A program made the translations under genes and the position numbers. Below, in pieces: positions 53,425-62,766 of a stretch of 64,000 nt of DNA. The notes beneath the pieces were generated by a model. It did not search any database. It was not told where the DNA came from and saw only the letters and a program-made list of their open reading frames with translations. Every line of letters begins with the position of its first letter. Position 1 is the stretch's first letter. Source of the DNA: Thiomonas sp. FB-Cd (GTDB taxonomy: Bacteria > Pseudomonadota > Gammaproteobacteria > Burkholderiales > Burkholderiaceae_C); the NCBI RefSeq assembly GCF_000733775.1, contig NZ_JPOE01000005.1:248001-312000 (forward strand), read 5' to 3'.

Positions 53425-54651
53425 ATGTCCACCACGACACCGCCGACCATGGCGCTCATGCGCTACACGGTCAGTAGCTGCTTAGGGCATGGGTTGGCGC
53501 CCACGCTCGACGCCTTGCTTGGCACGCGCAGCGGGCTGCGCCCCGAAGGCTTCGACCTGTTCGACCTGCCAGCCTGGACCGGCGCCGTGCCAGACGTGGA
53601 TGCAGTGCGCCTGCCGCAAGCCCTGCAAGATTACGATTGCCGCAACAACCGCTTGGCCGAACTCGGCCTGTATCAAGACGGATTCGCCGCAGCCGTGCAG
53701 CAAGCCGCGGCACGCGTGGGTCCGCACCGCGTGGGGGTCTTTATCGGCACCAGCACATCTGGAATTCTGCAGACCGAACGGGCCTACCGTGAGCGCGATG
53801 CCACAGGCGCCTTACCCGCCTCCTTCCGCTATGCCGAGACGCACAATCCGTATTCGGTCACTGCCTATGTGCGCGAGCGCCTCGGCCTGCGCGGGCCGGC
53901 CTACACGATTTCGTCGGCCTGCTCGTCCAGCGCGAAGGTTTTCGCCACGGCCCAGCGCCTGCTGGCTTGCGGCGCCATCGATGCCGCTGTCGTCGGCGGT
54001 GTCGACAGTCTGTGTTTGACCACGCTCTATGGCTTTAACTCACTGCAACTGATGTCCAGCGATCCCTGCCGTCCGTTTGACGCGCAACGCAATGGCTTGT
54101 CCATCGGCGAAGCGGCCGCCTTCGCCTTGTTGGAGCGCGTCGCACATCCCGTTGCTCCCGACACCGTATGGCTCCTCGGCGCAGGCGAATCCAGCGATGC
54201 CCACCACATGTCATCGCCCCATCCGGACGGGATGGGTGCGCGCATGGCAATGCAGCAGGCGCTTACCCAGGCGCACCTGAATCCCGGCGATATCGACTAC
54301 ATCAACTTGCACGGCACTGCGACAGCCAGCAATGACTTAGCCGAGGGCCGTGCCGTTGCTGCGTTGTTCGGCGCTGAAACGCCGTGTAGCTCAACCAAGG
54401 GTGCCACTGGCCATACCTTGGGCGCCGCGGGGGCGGTCGAGGCCGTGTTCTGCGCACTTGCCCTGCGCCATGGTTTCATGCCTGGAAGCGCTGGCACGCA
54501 GGTCCTGGACCCGGCAATCACGGCTGCCGCCGGCCCGCTCAATTACCTGCTGCAAACCCGCGCTCAGACACCGCACCGGGTGCTCAGCAACTCCTTCGGA
54601 TTCGGCGGCACCAATTGCTGCCTGGTGTTCGGCGTGGGGGGACCGGCATGA
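53425..54651 (+). CDS. Beta-ketoacyl-ACP synthase (FabF-type elongating ketosynthase)
   Basis: 408 residues from ATG 53425. The catalytic triad is complete: Cys166 in SSACSSSAKVF, His296 in INLHGTATASND, His330 in GATGHTLGAAGA. It condenses malonyl-ACP with the growing chain. It is the only ketosynthase with a full active site in the window; its partner is the cysteine-less homologue encoded next. Confidence 0.87.
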   Translation: MSTTTPPTMALMRYTVSSCLGHGLAPTLDALLGTRSGLRPEGFDLFDLPAWTGAVPDVDAVRLPQALQDYDCRNNRLAELGLYQDGFAAAVQQAAARVGPHRVGVFIGTSTSGILQTERAYRERDATGALPASFRYAETHNPYSVTAYVRERLGLRGPAYTISSACSSSAKVFATAQRLLACGAIDAAVVGGVDSLCLTTLYGFNSLQLMSSDPCRPFDAQRNGLSIGEAAAFALLERVAHPVAPDTVWLLGAGESSDAHHMSSPHPDGMGARMAMQQALTQAHLNPGDIDYINLHGTATASNDLAEGRAVAALFGAETPCSSTKGATGHTLGAAGAVEAVFCALALRHGFMPGSAGTQVLDPAITAAAGPLNYLLQTRAQTPHRVLSNSFGFGGTNCCLVFGVGGPA

Positions 54652-54796
54652 GCCCCCGCGCGGCTGGGGAAAGGGTCGAACCCTTGCAAAGAATGGAGCA
54701 AAACACCGAGGGCCCGAGCGCAAGCCTTCGACATATCTGCTCGGCAGAGCGCGGCCATCTTCTTCACGTGAACCTGCAAAGCGCGAGGCAACTGCA

Positions 54797-55633
54797 ATGA
54801 ACCACGCCACGACACCCGCCGCCCTGCTTGAGGCATGGGTTGACGGCGTGGGGCTGCTCGGGCCTGGCCTTGCGGGCTGGCCACAGACGAGCTCCGTGCT
54901 GCGCGGGCAAGCCGCTTACACCCCGCAAAGGACGATGCTTCCCATGCCGCAAACCTTGCATGCGGCGGAACGGCGACGCGCAGCAGCGGTGGTCAAGCTT
55001 GCCTTGGCCGTCGGGCTCGAGGCGGCACAGGCTGCAGGGCTGGATCCGGCACAACTTGCCACGGTGTTCACCTCATCCGGGGGCGACAGTCACAATTGCC
55101 ATGCCGTTTGTGCAGCTCTGGCGTCGAACGATCGGCTGCTCTCCCCCACGCGCTTTCACAATTCGGTGCACAACGCCGCATCCGGCTACTGGGGCATCGC
55201 CACGGGCGCCATGGCGCCTTCGACCGTGCTGTGCGCCTATGACGGTTGTTTTTCTGCCGGCCTGCTGGAGGCGCTCGCCCAGGTGGTATTGACGCAGGCG
55301 CCGGTGCTGCTGCTGGCCTACGACACGGACTATCCCGAGCCACTGCTTGCAGTACGCCCCATTCCGGACAGCTTGGGCGTCGCGCTTGTCCTGTCCCCGC
55401 ATCCGGGTCCGGGTCCGCTAAGTCTCGGCCGCATTGCCATCGATGCGGCGGCGCCATGCAGCGACGCGGCTGCCGATACGCTGGACCTTCCGCTTCTCGA
55501 GACCATGCGCCAGACGATACCCGCCGCGCGCGTCCTGCCCCTTCTTCATGCACTGGCCCACCGTGCTGCTGGGTCCGTACACCTGGACTACTTGCCTGGC
55601 CAGACGCTGGCTACCGAGATCACGCCATGCTGA
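54797..55633 (+). CDS. Ketosynthase-like chain-length-factor homologue (Ketoacyl-synt_2, ApeC-like)
   Basis: 278 residues from ATG 54797. The segment SSGGDSHNCHAVCAAL and RFHNSVHNAASGYWGIATGA match the short beta-ketoacyl-synthase-like proteins of aryl-polyene clusters. It has no FabF-type Cys-His-His set, so it probably pairs with the ketosynthase as a chain-length factor. The 145-base gap before it carries no gene I can recognise. The stop overlaps the next start. Confidence 0.72.
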   Translation: MNHATTPAALLEAWVDGVGLLGPGLAGWPQTSSVLRGQAAYTPQRTMLPMPQTLHAAERRRAAAVVKLALAVGLEAAQAAGLDPAQLATVFTSSGGDSHNCHAVCAALASNDRLLSPTRFHNSVHNAASGYWGIATGAMAPSTVLCAYDGCFSAGLLEALAQVVLTQAPVLLLAYDTDYPEPLLAVRPIPDSLGVALVLSPHPGPGPLSLGRIAIDAAAPCSDAAADTLDLPLLETMRQTIPAARVLPLLHALAHRAAGSVHLDYLPGQTLATEITPC

Positions 55634-56151
55634 ACGTTGCCACCTTGCATGGCCAGCAGCTCGACCATGACTGGATCGCTGGGCGCATTCCGCATCAGGG
55701 CACGATGTGCCTACTCGATAGGGTGCGCGCATGGGATGCGGGGCATGTTCTGTGCACCGCGCAAAGCCACCGCAGTCCCACCAACCCGCTGCGCCAATAC
55801 GGCCGACTGGGCGCGGCCTGTGGAATCGAATATGCTGCCCAGGCCATGGCCGTGCATGGTGCGCTTCGTGCGTCCGGTGGGCCGGGTACCGGGCCGCATC
55901 CCGGCATGCTGATTAGCGCGCGTGACGTGCGTTGCCATGTGGCGCGACTCGACAACATTGCCATGGAGCTCCTGGTGCGCGCGACCTGCCATGCGGCCGA
56001 TGCCGACCTGCTGCGCTATACGTTCGAATTGCGCGCCGAAGAACGCGTGCTGATCGAAGGCCAGGCCACGGTCATGCTCGATGTGCATGCACCCAACGTC
56101 GACGGACCTGGCCTGACAGCGTCCATCCCCGACGTCTGGACCACATCATGA
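55627..56151 (+). CDS. Second hotdog-fold dehydratase (ApeP-like)
   Basis: 174 residues from ATG 55627, overlapping the previous stop by seven bases. RIPHQGTMCLLDRVRAWDAG is the hotdog dehydratase signature with active-site His; ACGIEYAAQAMAVHGAL is the central helix. In described clusters ApeI and ApeP form a heterodimeric dehydratase, which explains why two small hotdog genes are present here. Confidence 0.8.
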   Translation: MLNVATLHGQQLDHDWIAGRIPHQGTMCLLDRVRAWDAGHVLCTAQSHRSPTNPLRQYGRLGAACGIEYAAQAMAVHGALRASGGPGTGPHPGMLISARDVRCHVARLDNIAMELLVRATCHAADADLLRYTFELRAEERVLIEGQATVMLDVHAPNVDGPGLTASIPDVWTTS

Positions 56152-56891
56152 GCAAACCCGCGTTCGCGCATTCCCGCCGTGCCCTGGTCACGGGCGGTAG
56201 CGGAGAGATCGGCGCCGCCATCTGCCGACGCTTGGCTGCTGACGGCTGCCACGTCATCGTGCATGCCAACCGCGGCATCGACCGTGCCGACGCCTTGGCC
56301 GCCGCGCTGCGTGAGCAGGGTTGCAGCGCGCAGGCCGTGTGCTTTGACCTCACCGATCCCAACGCCACGGCCGCCGCCATTGCCGACGTCCTTGCGCACG
56401 GCCCCATCCAGATTCTTGTAAACAACGCTGGAGTCCACGACGATGCCGTATTTCCTGGCATGAGCGCTGCGCAATGGCAGCATGTGATTGATGTCAGCCT
56501 CAACGGCTTTTTCCATGTCACCCAGCCCCTCATGCTCCCCATGATCCGTACCCGCTGGGGCCGCATCCTGAACATCACCTCGGTGGCTGCCATCACTGGC
56601 AACCGTGGCCAGGTCAACTATGCCGCGGCCAAAGGCGCGCTGCACGCGGCCACCAAGTCGCTCGCCCTCGAGGTGGCGAGCCGCGGCATCACGGTCAACG
56701 CCGTAGCCCCTGGCATCATCGCCACAGCCATGAGCGCCAGTGCTTTCGACACCGAGTCCATCGCGCGCATGGTCCCGATGAAGCGCGCTGGCCGACCCGA
56801 GGAGGTAGCCGACTTGGTGGGTTTTCTCGCCTCCGATCATGCCGCGTATATCAGTGGCCAAATCGTGTCCATCAACGGCGGGATCATCTGA
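56148..56891 (+). CDS. 3-oxoacyl-ACP reductase (FabG-type ketoreductase)
   Basis: 247 residues, start overlapping the dehydratase stop (ATGA). Classical SDR: cofactor motif TGGSGEIG (15-22), NNAG (92-95), catalytic Ser145, Tyr158 and Lys162 (YAAAK), C-terminal SGQIVSINGGI. Reduces the 3-oxo intermediate with NADPH. Last plus-strand gene of the operon, convergent with the glycosyltransferase gene. Confidence 0.9.
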   Translation: MSKPAFAHSRRALVTGGSGEIGAAICRRLAADGCHVIVHANRGIDRADALAAALREQGCSAQAVCFDLTDPNATAAAIADVLAHGPIQILVNNAGVHDDAVFPGMSAAQWQHVIDVSLNGFFHVTQPLMLPMIRTRWGRILNITSVAAITGNRGQVNYAAAKGALHAATKSLALEVASRGITVNAVAPGIIATAMSASAFDTESIARMVPMKRAGRPEEVADLVGFLASDHAAYISGQIVSINGGII

Positions 56892-56987
56892 CATCCCGGG
56901 GCGCCCCAACGGATCTCTGCTGCACCTGCGCCGCAGCGCATGTGCGATGAGGCCGCGCGCCGTCTCAGCCATGCAGACCTTGGCGCC

Positions 56988-57785
56988 TCACCGCATGATC
57001 AATCGCCGCCACAGCAACAGCGGAAACCGCAGAAGGAAGCCCATCAAAAGCCGGGTGTGCATCCAGGTGAGAAGCGCGTTGTCGCGCAAATACTTGAAGT
57101 GTGAGACCCCGCCCTCCTCGGGGCGCAGGTAGCGCACCGGCGCGGGGAGGTTGATCGCTCGCACGCCGCGCCAACTCAGTCGCACCACAGCCTCAGGATC
57201 GAAGTCAAAGCGACGCATCCATGATTGATGGTGCATGATCCGGCGCAGGGGCTCGACCGGATAGACGCGAAACCCGTAGAGCGAATCCCCGATGCCGGCC
57301 CACAGAGTCTCCAGATTGGCCCAGGCATTTGATACCTTGCGCCCTTGCACACGCAGATTGGGCGCGCTGGAGTCGAACACCGGCACGCCCAACACCATGG
57401 CGTTCGGATGCTCCTGCGACGCGGCCATGAAACTGGCGATCCGGGCAGCGGGGTGCTGCCCGTCGCAGTCCATGGTCAGCGCATGCGTGTAGCCCGCAGC
57501 TGCGGCAGCGTCCAGGCCCTGCAGAACGGCGGCGCCCTTGCCTCGATTCCTGGGCAGGATCATCACACGCAACTGGGGATCGCCTGCAGCCAGCGTCTGC
57601 AGGCCTTCGGCGGTTCCGTCCGTGCTACCGTCCACGATCACCCAGACCGGCGCCCAGTGCGCGCGCGCCGCACGCACGGTGTCGTAAACCTTGGCGCCCG
57701 GGTTGTAGCTGGGAATGAGTACAAGATGCGTGGGCGAAGGTCCCGGCTGCTTGCCTTGCGTTGTCTCCAGCGATGTCTCAGTCAT
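56988..57785 (-). CDS. Family 2 glycosyltransferase
   Basis: 265 residues from ATG 57785, overlapping the acyltransferase stop by eight bases. GT-A fold: HLVLIPSYNPGAKV, PVWVIVDGSTDGTAEG, LPRNRGKGAAVLQGL and the DxD-type ALTMDCDGQHP. Transfers a sugar from a nucleotide sugar, probably onto the pigment lipid. It forms a minus-strand operon with the acyltransferase and OmpV/MipA genes facing the main cluster. Confidence 0.83.
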   Translation of the reverse strand: MTETSLETTQGKQPGPSPTHLVLIPSYNPGAKVYDTVRAARAHWAPVWVIVDGSTDGTAEGLQTLAAGDPQLRVMILPRNRGKGAAVLQGLDAAAAAGYTHALTMDCDGQHPAARIASFMAASQEHPNAMVLGVPVFDSSAPNLRVQGRKVSNAWANLETLWAGIGDSLYGFRVYPVEPLRRIMHHQSWMRRFDFDPEAVVRLSWRGVRAINLPAPVRYLRPEEGGVSHFKYLRDNALLTWMHTRLLMGFLLRFPLLLWRRLIMR

Positions 57786-58584
57786 CGTCCTCGGCTCGCG
57801 TCGGCGATAAGGGCAGACCTGCGTCAGCCAGCGCACTGTCGAAATAGGCCTCGAGTTCGGCTACGAACTTTTGCACGTCCTGGGGGGCCGCAAACCTGCG
57901 CCCCAGGCGAAGGCGATAGGTAACGGGCATTCGAGGATGACGAAACAAGGGCCATCCCTTGGCAAGAAAAGGGGAATCCATCTCGATGAGCACGGTCTGC
58001 ACCGGAACCTGCGCCTGCTTAGCAATAAGCCCGACGCTTCCGCGCACCGGTCCGATGGGCTGACGTGTGGAGCGCGTGCCCTCGGGAAAGAGAAGAAGGT
58101 GGTGGCCTTGGCGCAGGTCAGCCACGGCGAGCGTGATCATGTTGCGCAGTGAATCATTACGGATGTAGCGCGCCAGGCGCGCGCCAGCGCCCAGCGATGG
58201 GTTGTCGAGAATGCTTGCCTTCATGATGCACGCCAGTCCTGGCACGCGTGAGATGACAAGCACCGCATCGATCAGCGATGGATGGTTGGGCGCGATGATC
58301 ATTGGCGGCTGCCCCCGCAATGCGTCCAGCGCCGAAAGATCGAAGCGGCAGGCACCGATGGCTGCGAGCGTGCGGAGGTAAAAGCGAAATGCGTGGTAGA
58401 CAAGCGAGCGTCCGAGCGCAATCCCGAACCGGCGCGGCAGAATGTAATAAAGCGGCGCTGCAAGCAGCGACCACAGGAAACCCAGAACCCCGAGCATCCC
58501 CAGCCCGAAATACAGACGCAACGCATCCCGCACGGTCCGAAGGTATCCCTGCAACGGCATCGCGCGCATCACATCATCATTCAT
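57778..58584 (-). CDS. PlsC-type 1-acylglycerol-3-phosphate acyltransferase homologue
   Basis: 268 residues from ATG 58584. One N-terminal membrane helix pair, then H-x4-D in IIAPNHPSLIDAV, the glycerophosphate-binding LLLFPEGTRSTRQP and a VQTVLIEMDSPF segment. Would acylate a lipid intermediate. Second gene of MipA-PlsC-GT2 with overlapping reading frames. Confidence 0.83.
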   Translation of the reverse strand: MNDDVMRAMPLQGYLRTVRDALRLYFGLGMLGVLGFLWSLLAAPLYYILPRRFGIALGRSLVYHAFRFYLRTLAAIGACRFDLSALDALRGQPPMIIAPNHPSLIDAVLVISRVPGLACIMKASILDNPSLGAGARLARYIRNDSLRNMITLAVADLRQGHHLLLFPEGTRSTRQPIGPVRGSVGLIAKQAQVPVQTVLIEMDSPFLAKGWPLFRHPRMPVTYRLRLGRRFAAPQDVQKFVAELEAYFDSALADAGLPLSPTRAEDDD

Positions 58585-59416
58585 GACTCTCAACCATTTG
58601 TGACGATTGCCCCAGGATCCAGGCAATGCCGATACCCGCAGACAAATTGTGCTGCCGTCGCACCAGCGGGCTGTCGGCAAACACCGCACCGGACACATTG
58701 TCGTAGCGAGTGAACGCCCCTACCCAGAAGCCGGCGAAACGCTTGCTCAGGGCCAAAGTGAACTGACTGCCAGCATAACCACCGTGTGCGCTGTAGGCGG
58801 GCCGAATCGGCGTGGCATCGGATGGTGCCACGCCATAGAGGGTCTGGGTGTAGCTGCGGTCCGCGAAAATGGGTCCGGCCTGCGCTCCGAGGTTCCACCC
58901 CTGCATGCCAGCCACGTCGGCCAGGTCCAGATTCAGCACGGGCGCCAGCAGCCACCCGACTTCGCGTGGATGGGACTCTACGGTGAATACCGCGCGCAGC
59001 GGAACCCGAAAGTCAAGGCGCATGCCTCGCGCGGAAGACACCCACAAGTGCACCTTCAGCGCCGGGCCGAATTCGACCATGGGCTTGAGGTCGGCCATGC
59101 CGCTGCGTGCGCGGTTGTCGGTGCTGTTGACAGGCGGCGAGGCGCCAAGGCTGAGATATCCGTCGGCATGCACGCTGCCAAACAGTCGCGCCTGTACGCC
59201 ATTGCGGTCAGCTCTGATGATCGGGCCACGGTAGACGAAATAGGGCACGGGCAGGATGTAGGTGTGCTGTTGGTCGGAGCCCACGTAATCGGGGAAGCTC
59301 AGCGCCCCGACACCCAGACCTGCCTCCCAGAGCGGCATTTGGGCCGCTTGGGCACACGCCGGCAAAGCGCCCAGTGCCAAACTGGTCAAAGCAGCAAGAA
59401 TGCGACTATTGAACAT
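58577..59416 (-). CDS. MipA/OmpV-family outer membrane protein
   Basis: 279 residues from ATG 59416 with a signal peptide (LTSLALGALPACAQA). Beta-barrel pattern of alternating residues; family stretches LGVGALSFPDYVGSDQQ, YILPVPYFVYRGP and RYDNVSGAVFADSPLV are typical. OmpV/MipA proteins are small outer membrane barrels with unclear roles, some tied to envelope scaffolding. Its coupling to lipid-modifying genes suggests a part in placing the pigment in the outer membrane. Confidence 0.82.
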   Translation of the reverse strand: MFNSRILAALTSLALGALPACAQAAQMPLWEAGLGVGALSFPDYVGSDQQHTYILPVPYFVYRGPIIRADRNGVQARLFGSVHADGYLSLGASPPVNSTDNRARSGMADLKPMVEFGPALKVHLWVSSARGMRLDFRVPLRAVFTVESHPREVGWLLAPVLNLDLADVAGMQGWNLGAQAGPIFADRSYTQTLYGVAPSDATPIRPAYSAHGGYAGSQFTLALSKRFAGFWVGAFTRYDNVSGAVFADSPLVRRQHNLSAGIGIAWILGQSSQMVESHE

Positions 59417-59791
59417 GGATTTCGTATCAATATAAAAAGCGCCTCCGCGCACACGGTTGTCTTCCTGTCCCGGCCCGCGCCTCTGGACGAAGGCGCTGCG
59501 AACCAGCCTCTCCTTCCCACCTCCGACAAGGGCCATCCAACCCGCAGTGCGCCCGCTTTCTGTTGCGAGTCGCTCACAAGGCCATCGACAGCTAGGCAGT
59601 TTGACCACTTCTTGCGCCGGCGCTGCGCACGCTTCTGCGCGACGTTGCGGACGTTTCACATGAGGCTTACGTCGAAACTCTAGCGGGCCGAACGGGCCTT
59701 GGCCCAGCAACGATCGAGCGCGGTGATCGCGACATCTTATCCGTCCCCTCGTAAAACTCCGGCGTTCAGGCCTGAGATATAAAAGCGCCTT

Positions 59792-60835
59792 GTGTTGCTC
59801 AAACAAGACGCCGAAAGGGTCTGGTTGAATGAGGTCTCCAGTGTGGCGCTGCAGCAGTCGTTGCGTCACTTGGACAAAGGATTCGCCAATTTCTTCGCAG
59901 GACGCGCCAAATATCCGCGGTTCAAGTCCAAGCGTGACAGCGTGCAAGCTGCCAGCTACATGGCCAACGGCTTCACCCTGCGGGATGGCAATCTCACCCT
60001 GGCCAAGCACGACGCGCCGCTCGACGTGCGCTGGAGCCGACCACTGCCCGAAGATGTCAAGCCCACGAGTGTTACTGTCACACGCAACGCCGCAGGGCAC
60101 TACCACGTGTCCATCCTGGTGGACGTCGACGTGCTCCCGCTGCCTGTGACTGAGAAGGTCGTGGGTATCGACATGGGTCTTGCACACCTGGCTGTCACCA
60201 GTGACAGACAGGCGATTGATAACCCCAGGCATCTGGCCCGAAAGCTCGCGCGCATTCAGCGCTGGCAACGCAAGCTCGCTCGCAAGCGCGAAGCGGCCAA
60301 GGCATCCATGGGCCTCAAGGGCAAGAGCGACCCGAAGGGCACGCGCATCCCGCGCTCGAACAACGCCTGGAAGGTCGCCAGACGCATTGCCAGAATTCAC
60401 GCGTCGGTGCGAGACGCCCGGCGCGATCATCTACACAAGGTTTCCACCAAGCTCATTCGCGAAAACCAAGCGATCTGCGTGGAAGACCTTGCAGTCTCCA
60501 ACATGGTGAAGAACCCGAACCTGGCCCGCGCCATTCAAGACGCGGGCTGGCGGGAACTGCGCTCCATGCTGGAGTACAAGGCAGCGCTCTATGCGCGTGC
60601 CTTCGAAGTCGTCAACCGATGGCTGCCGACTTCCAGGCGTTGCAGTTGCTGCGACTACACCCTGGAGTCTCTGCCGTTGAGCACGCGCTCTTGGACGTGC
60701 CCTGGCTGTGGCGCCGAGCATGACCGAGACGTCAATGCTGCCCGCAACATGCTTGCGGCCGGCATGGCGCAACTTCACAGTACCGCGGGGCTCGCGGGAA
60801 TTCACGCCTGTCAGGTGCCGAAAGGTGCAACATGA
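59792..60835 (+). CDS. tnpB: 5'-truncated TnpB (IS200/IS605 family)
   Basis: About 347 residues beginning inside the normal protein (KQDAERVWLNEVSSVALQQS); the usual first 60 or so residues, starting with an RYxxYPTxEQ-like motif, are missing and an in-frame TAA lies just upstream. The nuclease core is complete: Asp in GIDMGLAHLAV, Glu in ICVEDLAVSNM, Asp in HDRDVNAARNM, and zinc finger CSCC...CPGC. Only the left side has been lost; the right-end hairpin is intact. Its insertion separates the OmpV gene from the flavin-enzyme gene. Confidence 0.8.
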   Translation: MLLKQDAERVWLNEVSSVALQQSLRHLDKGFANFFAGRAKYPRFKSKRDSVQAASYMANGFTLRDGNLTLAKHDAPLDVRWSRPLPEDVKPTSVTVTRNAAGHYHVSILVDVDVLPLPVTEKVVGIDMGLAHLAVTSDRQAIDNPRHLARKLARIQRWQRKLARKREAAKASMGLKGKSDPKGTRIPRSNNAWKVARRIARIHASVRDARRDHLHKVSTKLIRENQAICVEDLAVSNMVKNPNLARAIQDAGWRELRSMLEYKAALYARAFEVVNRWLPTSRRCSCCDYTLESLPLSTRSWTCPGCGAEHDRDVNAARNMLAAGMAQLHSTAGLAGIHACQVPKGAT

Positions 60836-60890
60836 ACGCGGCCAGCAAGGACGTTCAGGGCAGGAACCTGGCTTCGCAAGAACTAGGAAT

Positions 60891-60910
60891 CCCCAGCGTT
60901 CACGCTGGGG
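60891..60910 (+). repeat. Right-end hairpin of the tnpB element
   Basis: CCCCAGCG-TTCA-CGCTGGGG is a perfect 8-bp stem, 56 bases after the tnpB stop, followed by AGGATGTCAA. This is the usual right end of IS200/IS605 elements of this type. The 3' end of tnpB plus this region is where the guide (omega) RNA is made in studied TnpB systems. Confidence 0.7.
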
Positions 60911-60920
60911 AGGATGTCAA

Positions 60921-61420
60921 CGAACTGGATTGACATCCAGCCATGCAAAGTTTCTCCCGCCGCCTCGCGCCCGCACCCCCTTTTCTTCGCAGCACGCGTG
61001 CCGCAAAGGAACAGCGCAATCGCGCAGGACAGCCCAGCGCCTGCACAGCACAGCCGGCGTACGCGGCCCTGGCGGCGCGGCGCATCGCAGCTGGGGTCTT
61101 GAGCGCGCGACCCGAGCCTGACCTGGCCTCCATCGTGAGCCATCTGCCAGACGCGATCCCTGCATGGCAACCCTGCCCTCACGGTCCATGGTCACCTCGA
61201 GAAACGCTACATCGGCTGTCCTGACGCCGCCCCGATCAACACGGAACGCCCTCGTGCAGTCCAATTGAAAAGAGCGCTTGCCTGGCTGTATGCGCGTGCC
61301 ATACCGCAAACGCACACGGCCGAACAGGCAACGGCAGTGCAGAATCGGAAGCTGTCGCGCCATAGACCCCGTGCAACAGGTCTTGTCGCCTCCCCAGGCC
61401 TTTCCAGCCCGCCGAAACCG
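60921..61420. other. Spacer with no supported gene
   Basis: 500 bases between the IS right end and the flavin-enzyme gene. Several overlapping open frames on both strands, none with a recognisable domain or ribosome binding site. The flanking tnpB element suggests disturbed DNA. Confidence 0.4.
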
Positions 61421-62728
61421 TCATCGGTCGCCTGCACCCTTCAACGGCTGCGTGCAAATCTGGCGCCGACGTTGACGCGCTGCCCGCCATGTCCGGCCCG
61501 GACGGTGCAATGCAGAGAAGTAGAAGATGACCTTGAACCGGCGAAGAGCGTTCCAGATCGGCGTACTGCCAAAAATGTCACCAGCCAACATCGACAATAG
61601 CGCCTCCTTGACCCGCCAGATGTTGCGGGGTTCCATGAACATGTCGCGCATGGTGGGGTGGTTCACGCGGTAGATGAACCAGGAAAACGCATGCGGGCCA
61701 AAGCGGATCGCGCGATCGAACCGGAGCAAGGCTTGCTTCGCTCGCGAGGGCTGGCGCAAGCAGGTCTCCACCGTCTCTGCAGCAATAAAGCCGCCTTGCA
61801 TGGCCAACATCACGCCGGAGGAAAACACCGGGTCGATGAAAGCGTAGGCGTCGCCAATGAGCAGGTAGCCCGCCCCATGTGTGCGTTCGCTGCTGTATGA
61901 GAAATTCCCAGTAGCCTCGACTTCGGACACCCGCGTCGCCGCCTTCAGTCGCTCGGACAGTTCGGGGGACATCGCAATGGTGTCGGCAAAGAACTGGTCA
62001 AGCGACGTGTCGCGCGTCCTGAGGTAATAGGGCCAGACGACAGCACCCACGCTGGTCGTACCGTCGGCCAGCGGAATAAACCAGAACCAGCCATGATCGA
62101 ACCAGAAAATCGAGATGTTTCCCTGATCTTTGCCAGCGTGCCATTGCGCCCCGGTGAAATGGGCATAGAGTGCGGCGCTGTTGTGCCTCGGGTTACGACG
62201 CTTGAGTTTGAGGCGACTTGCCAAGAAGGTGTCGCGTCCCGAAGCGTCAATGACGTAGCGTGCGCTCCACTCCACTTGGCTTCCGCCCTCGTGCGCGACA
62301 CTGACGATTGCGCGCTGTGCGTCCGCGGCAAACTGCACGTCGCGCACCTCGCAGCCCTCCATGACCTGTGCGCCCTTTCGTGCGGCGTTGCGAATCAGGA
62401 TGTGGTCGAACTCCGATCGCCTGACCTGATAAGCCATCGGCATGGACTTGTTCCAGGCGTCGGCGAAGGCATACGTTTGCGATTTCTGCGCGTGCCACGG
62501 TGACACAAACTCCGCACCCCATTTTTCCATCGCAATTGCTTGAACTTCGTCGGCCACGCCAAGCCTATCCAGCAAGGGCAGATTGGCTGGAAGCAGGGAT
62601 TCGCCGATATGAAAGCGCGGGTGCCGGGACTTCTCAATCAGAATCACCTGCAACCCTCGTTCGGCCAACAGGGCCGCGGCAGTCGATCCAGCCGGACCTC
62701 CGCCAATGATGAGGGCGTCAACCGACAT
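61421..62728 (-). CDS. FAD-dependent halogenase-like monooxygenase of the pigment cluster
   Basis: 435 residues from ATG 62728 (MSVDALIIGGGPAGS); a TTG at 62770 overlapping the upstream stop is an alternative. FAD-binding GGGPAG near 8, RFHIGESLLPAN, and GDAYAFIDPVFSSGV. The flavin-halogenase signature WxWxIP is present as GWFWFIPL (213-220). Related enzymes occur in aryl-polyene and xanthomonadin clusters; xanthomonadin is brominated, so aromatic halogenation of the pigment is possible, but the same fold also hydroxylates or reduces. The substrate is not proven. Confidence 0.75.
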   Translation of the reverse strand: MSVDALIIGGGPAGSTAAALLAERGLQVILIEKSRHPRFHIGESLLPANLPLLDRLGVADEVQAIAMEKWGAEFVSPWHAQKSQTYAFADAWNKSMPMAYQVRRSEFDHILIRNAARKGAQVMEGCEVRDVQFAADAQRAIVSVAHEGGSQVEWSARYVIDASGRDTFLASRLKLKRRNPRHNSAALYAHFTGAQWHAGKDQGNISIFWFDHGWFWFIPLADGTTSVGAVVWPYYLRTRDTSLDQFFADTIAMSPELSERLKAATRVSEVEATGNFSYSSERTHGAGYLLIGDAYAFIDPVFSSGVMLAMQGGFIAAETVETCLRQPSRAKQALLRFDRAIRFGPHAFSWFIYRVNHPTMRDMFMEPRNIWRVKEALLSMLAGDIFGSTPIWNALRRFKVIFYFSALHRPGRTWRAARQRRRQICTQPLKGAGDR

Positions 62729-62766
62729 TTGCGGCAGAGGCTTGCGGCTGCACGGCTGGATATCGG

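Noticed and set aside
53226..53477. Alternative frame across the ketosynthase start
   Set aside because: It overlaps the start of a well-supported ketosynthase in another frame and has no family features.
59417..60430. Minus-strand extension of the MipA frame by about 340 codons
   Set aside because: The extension runs antisense through the tnpB gene and has no signal peptide; the MipA start at 59416 has a clear signal sequence.
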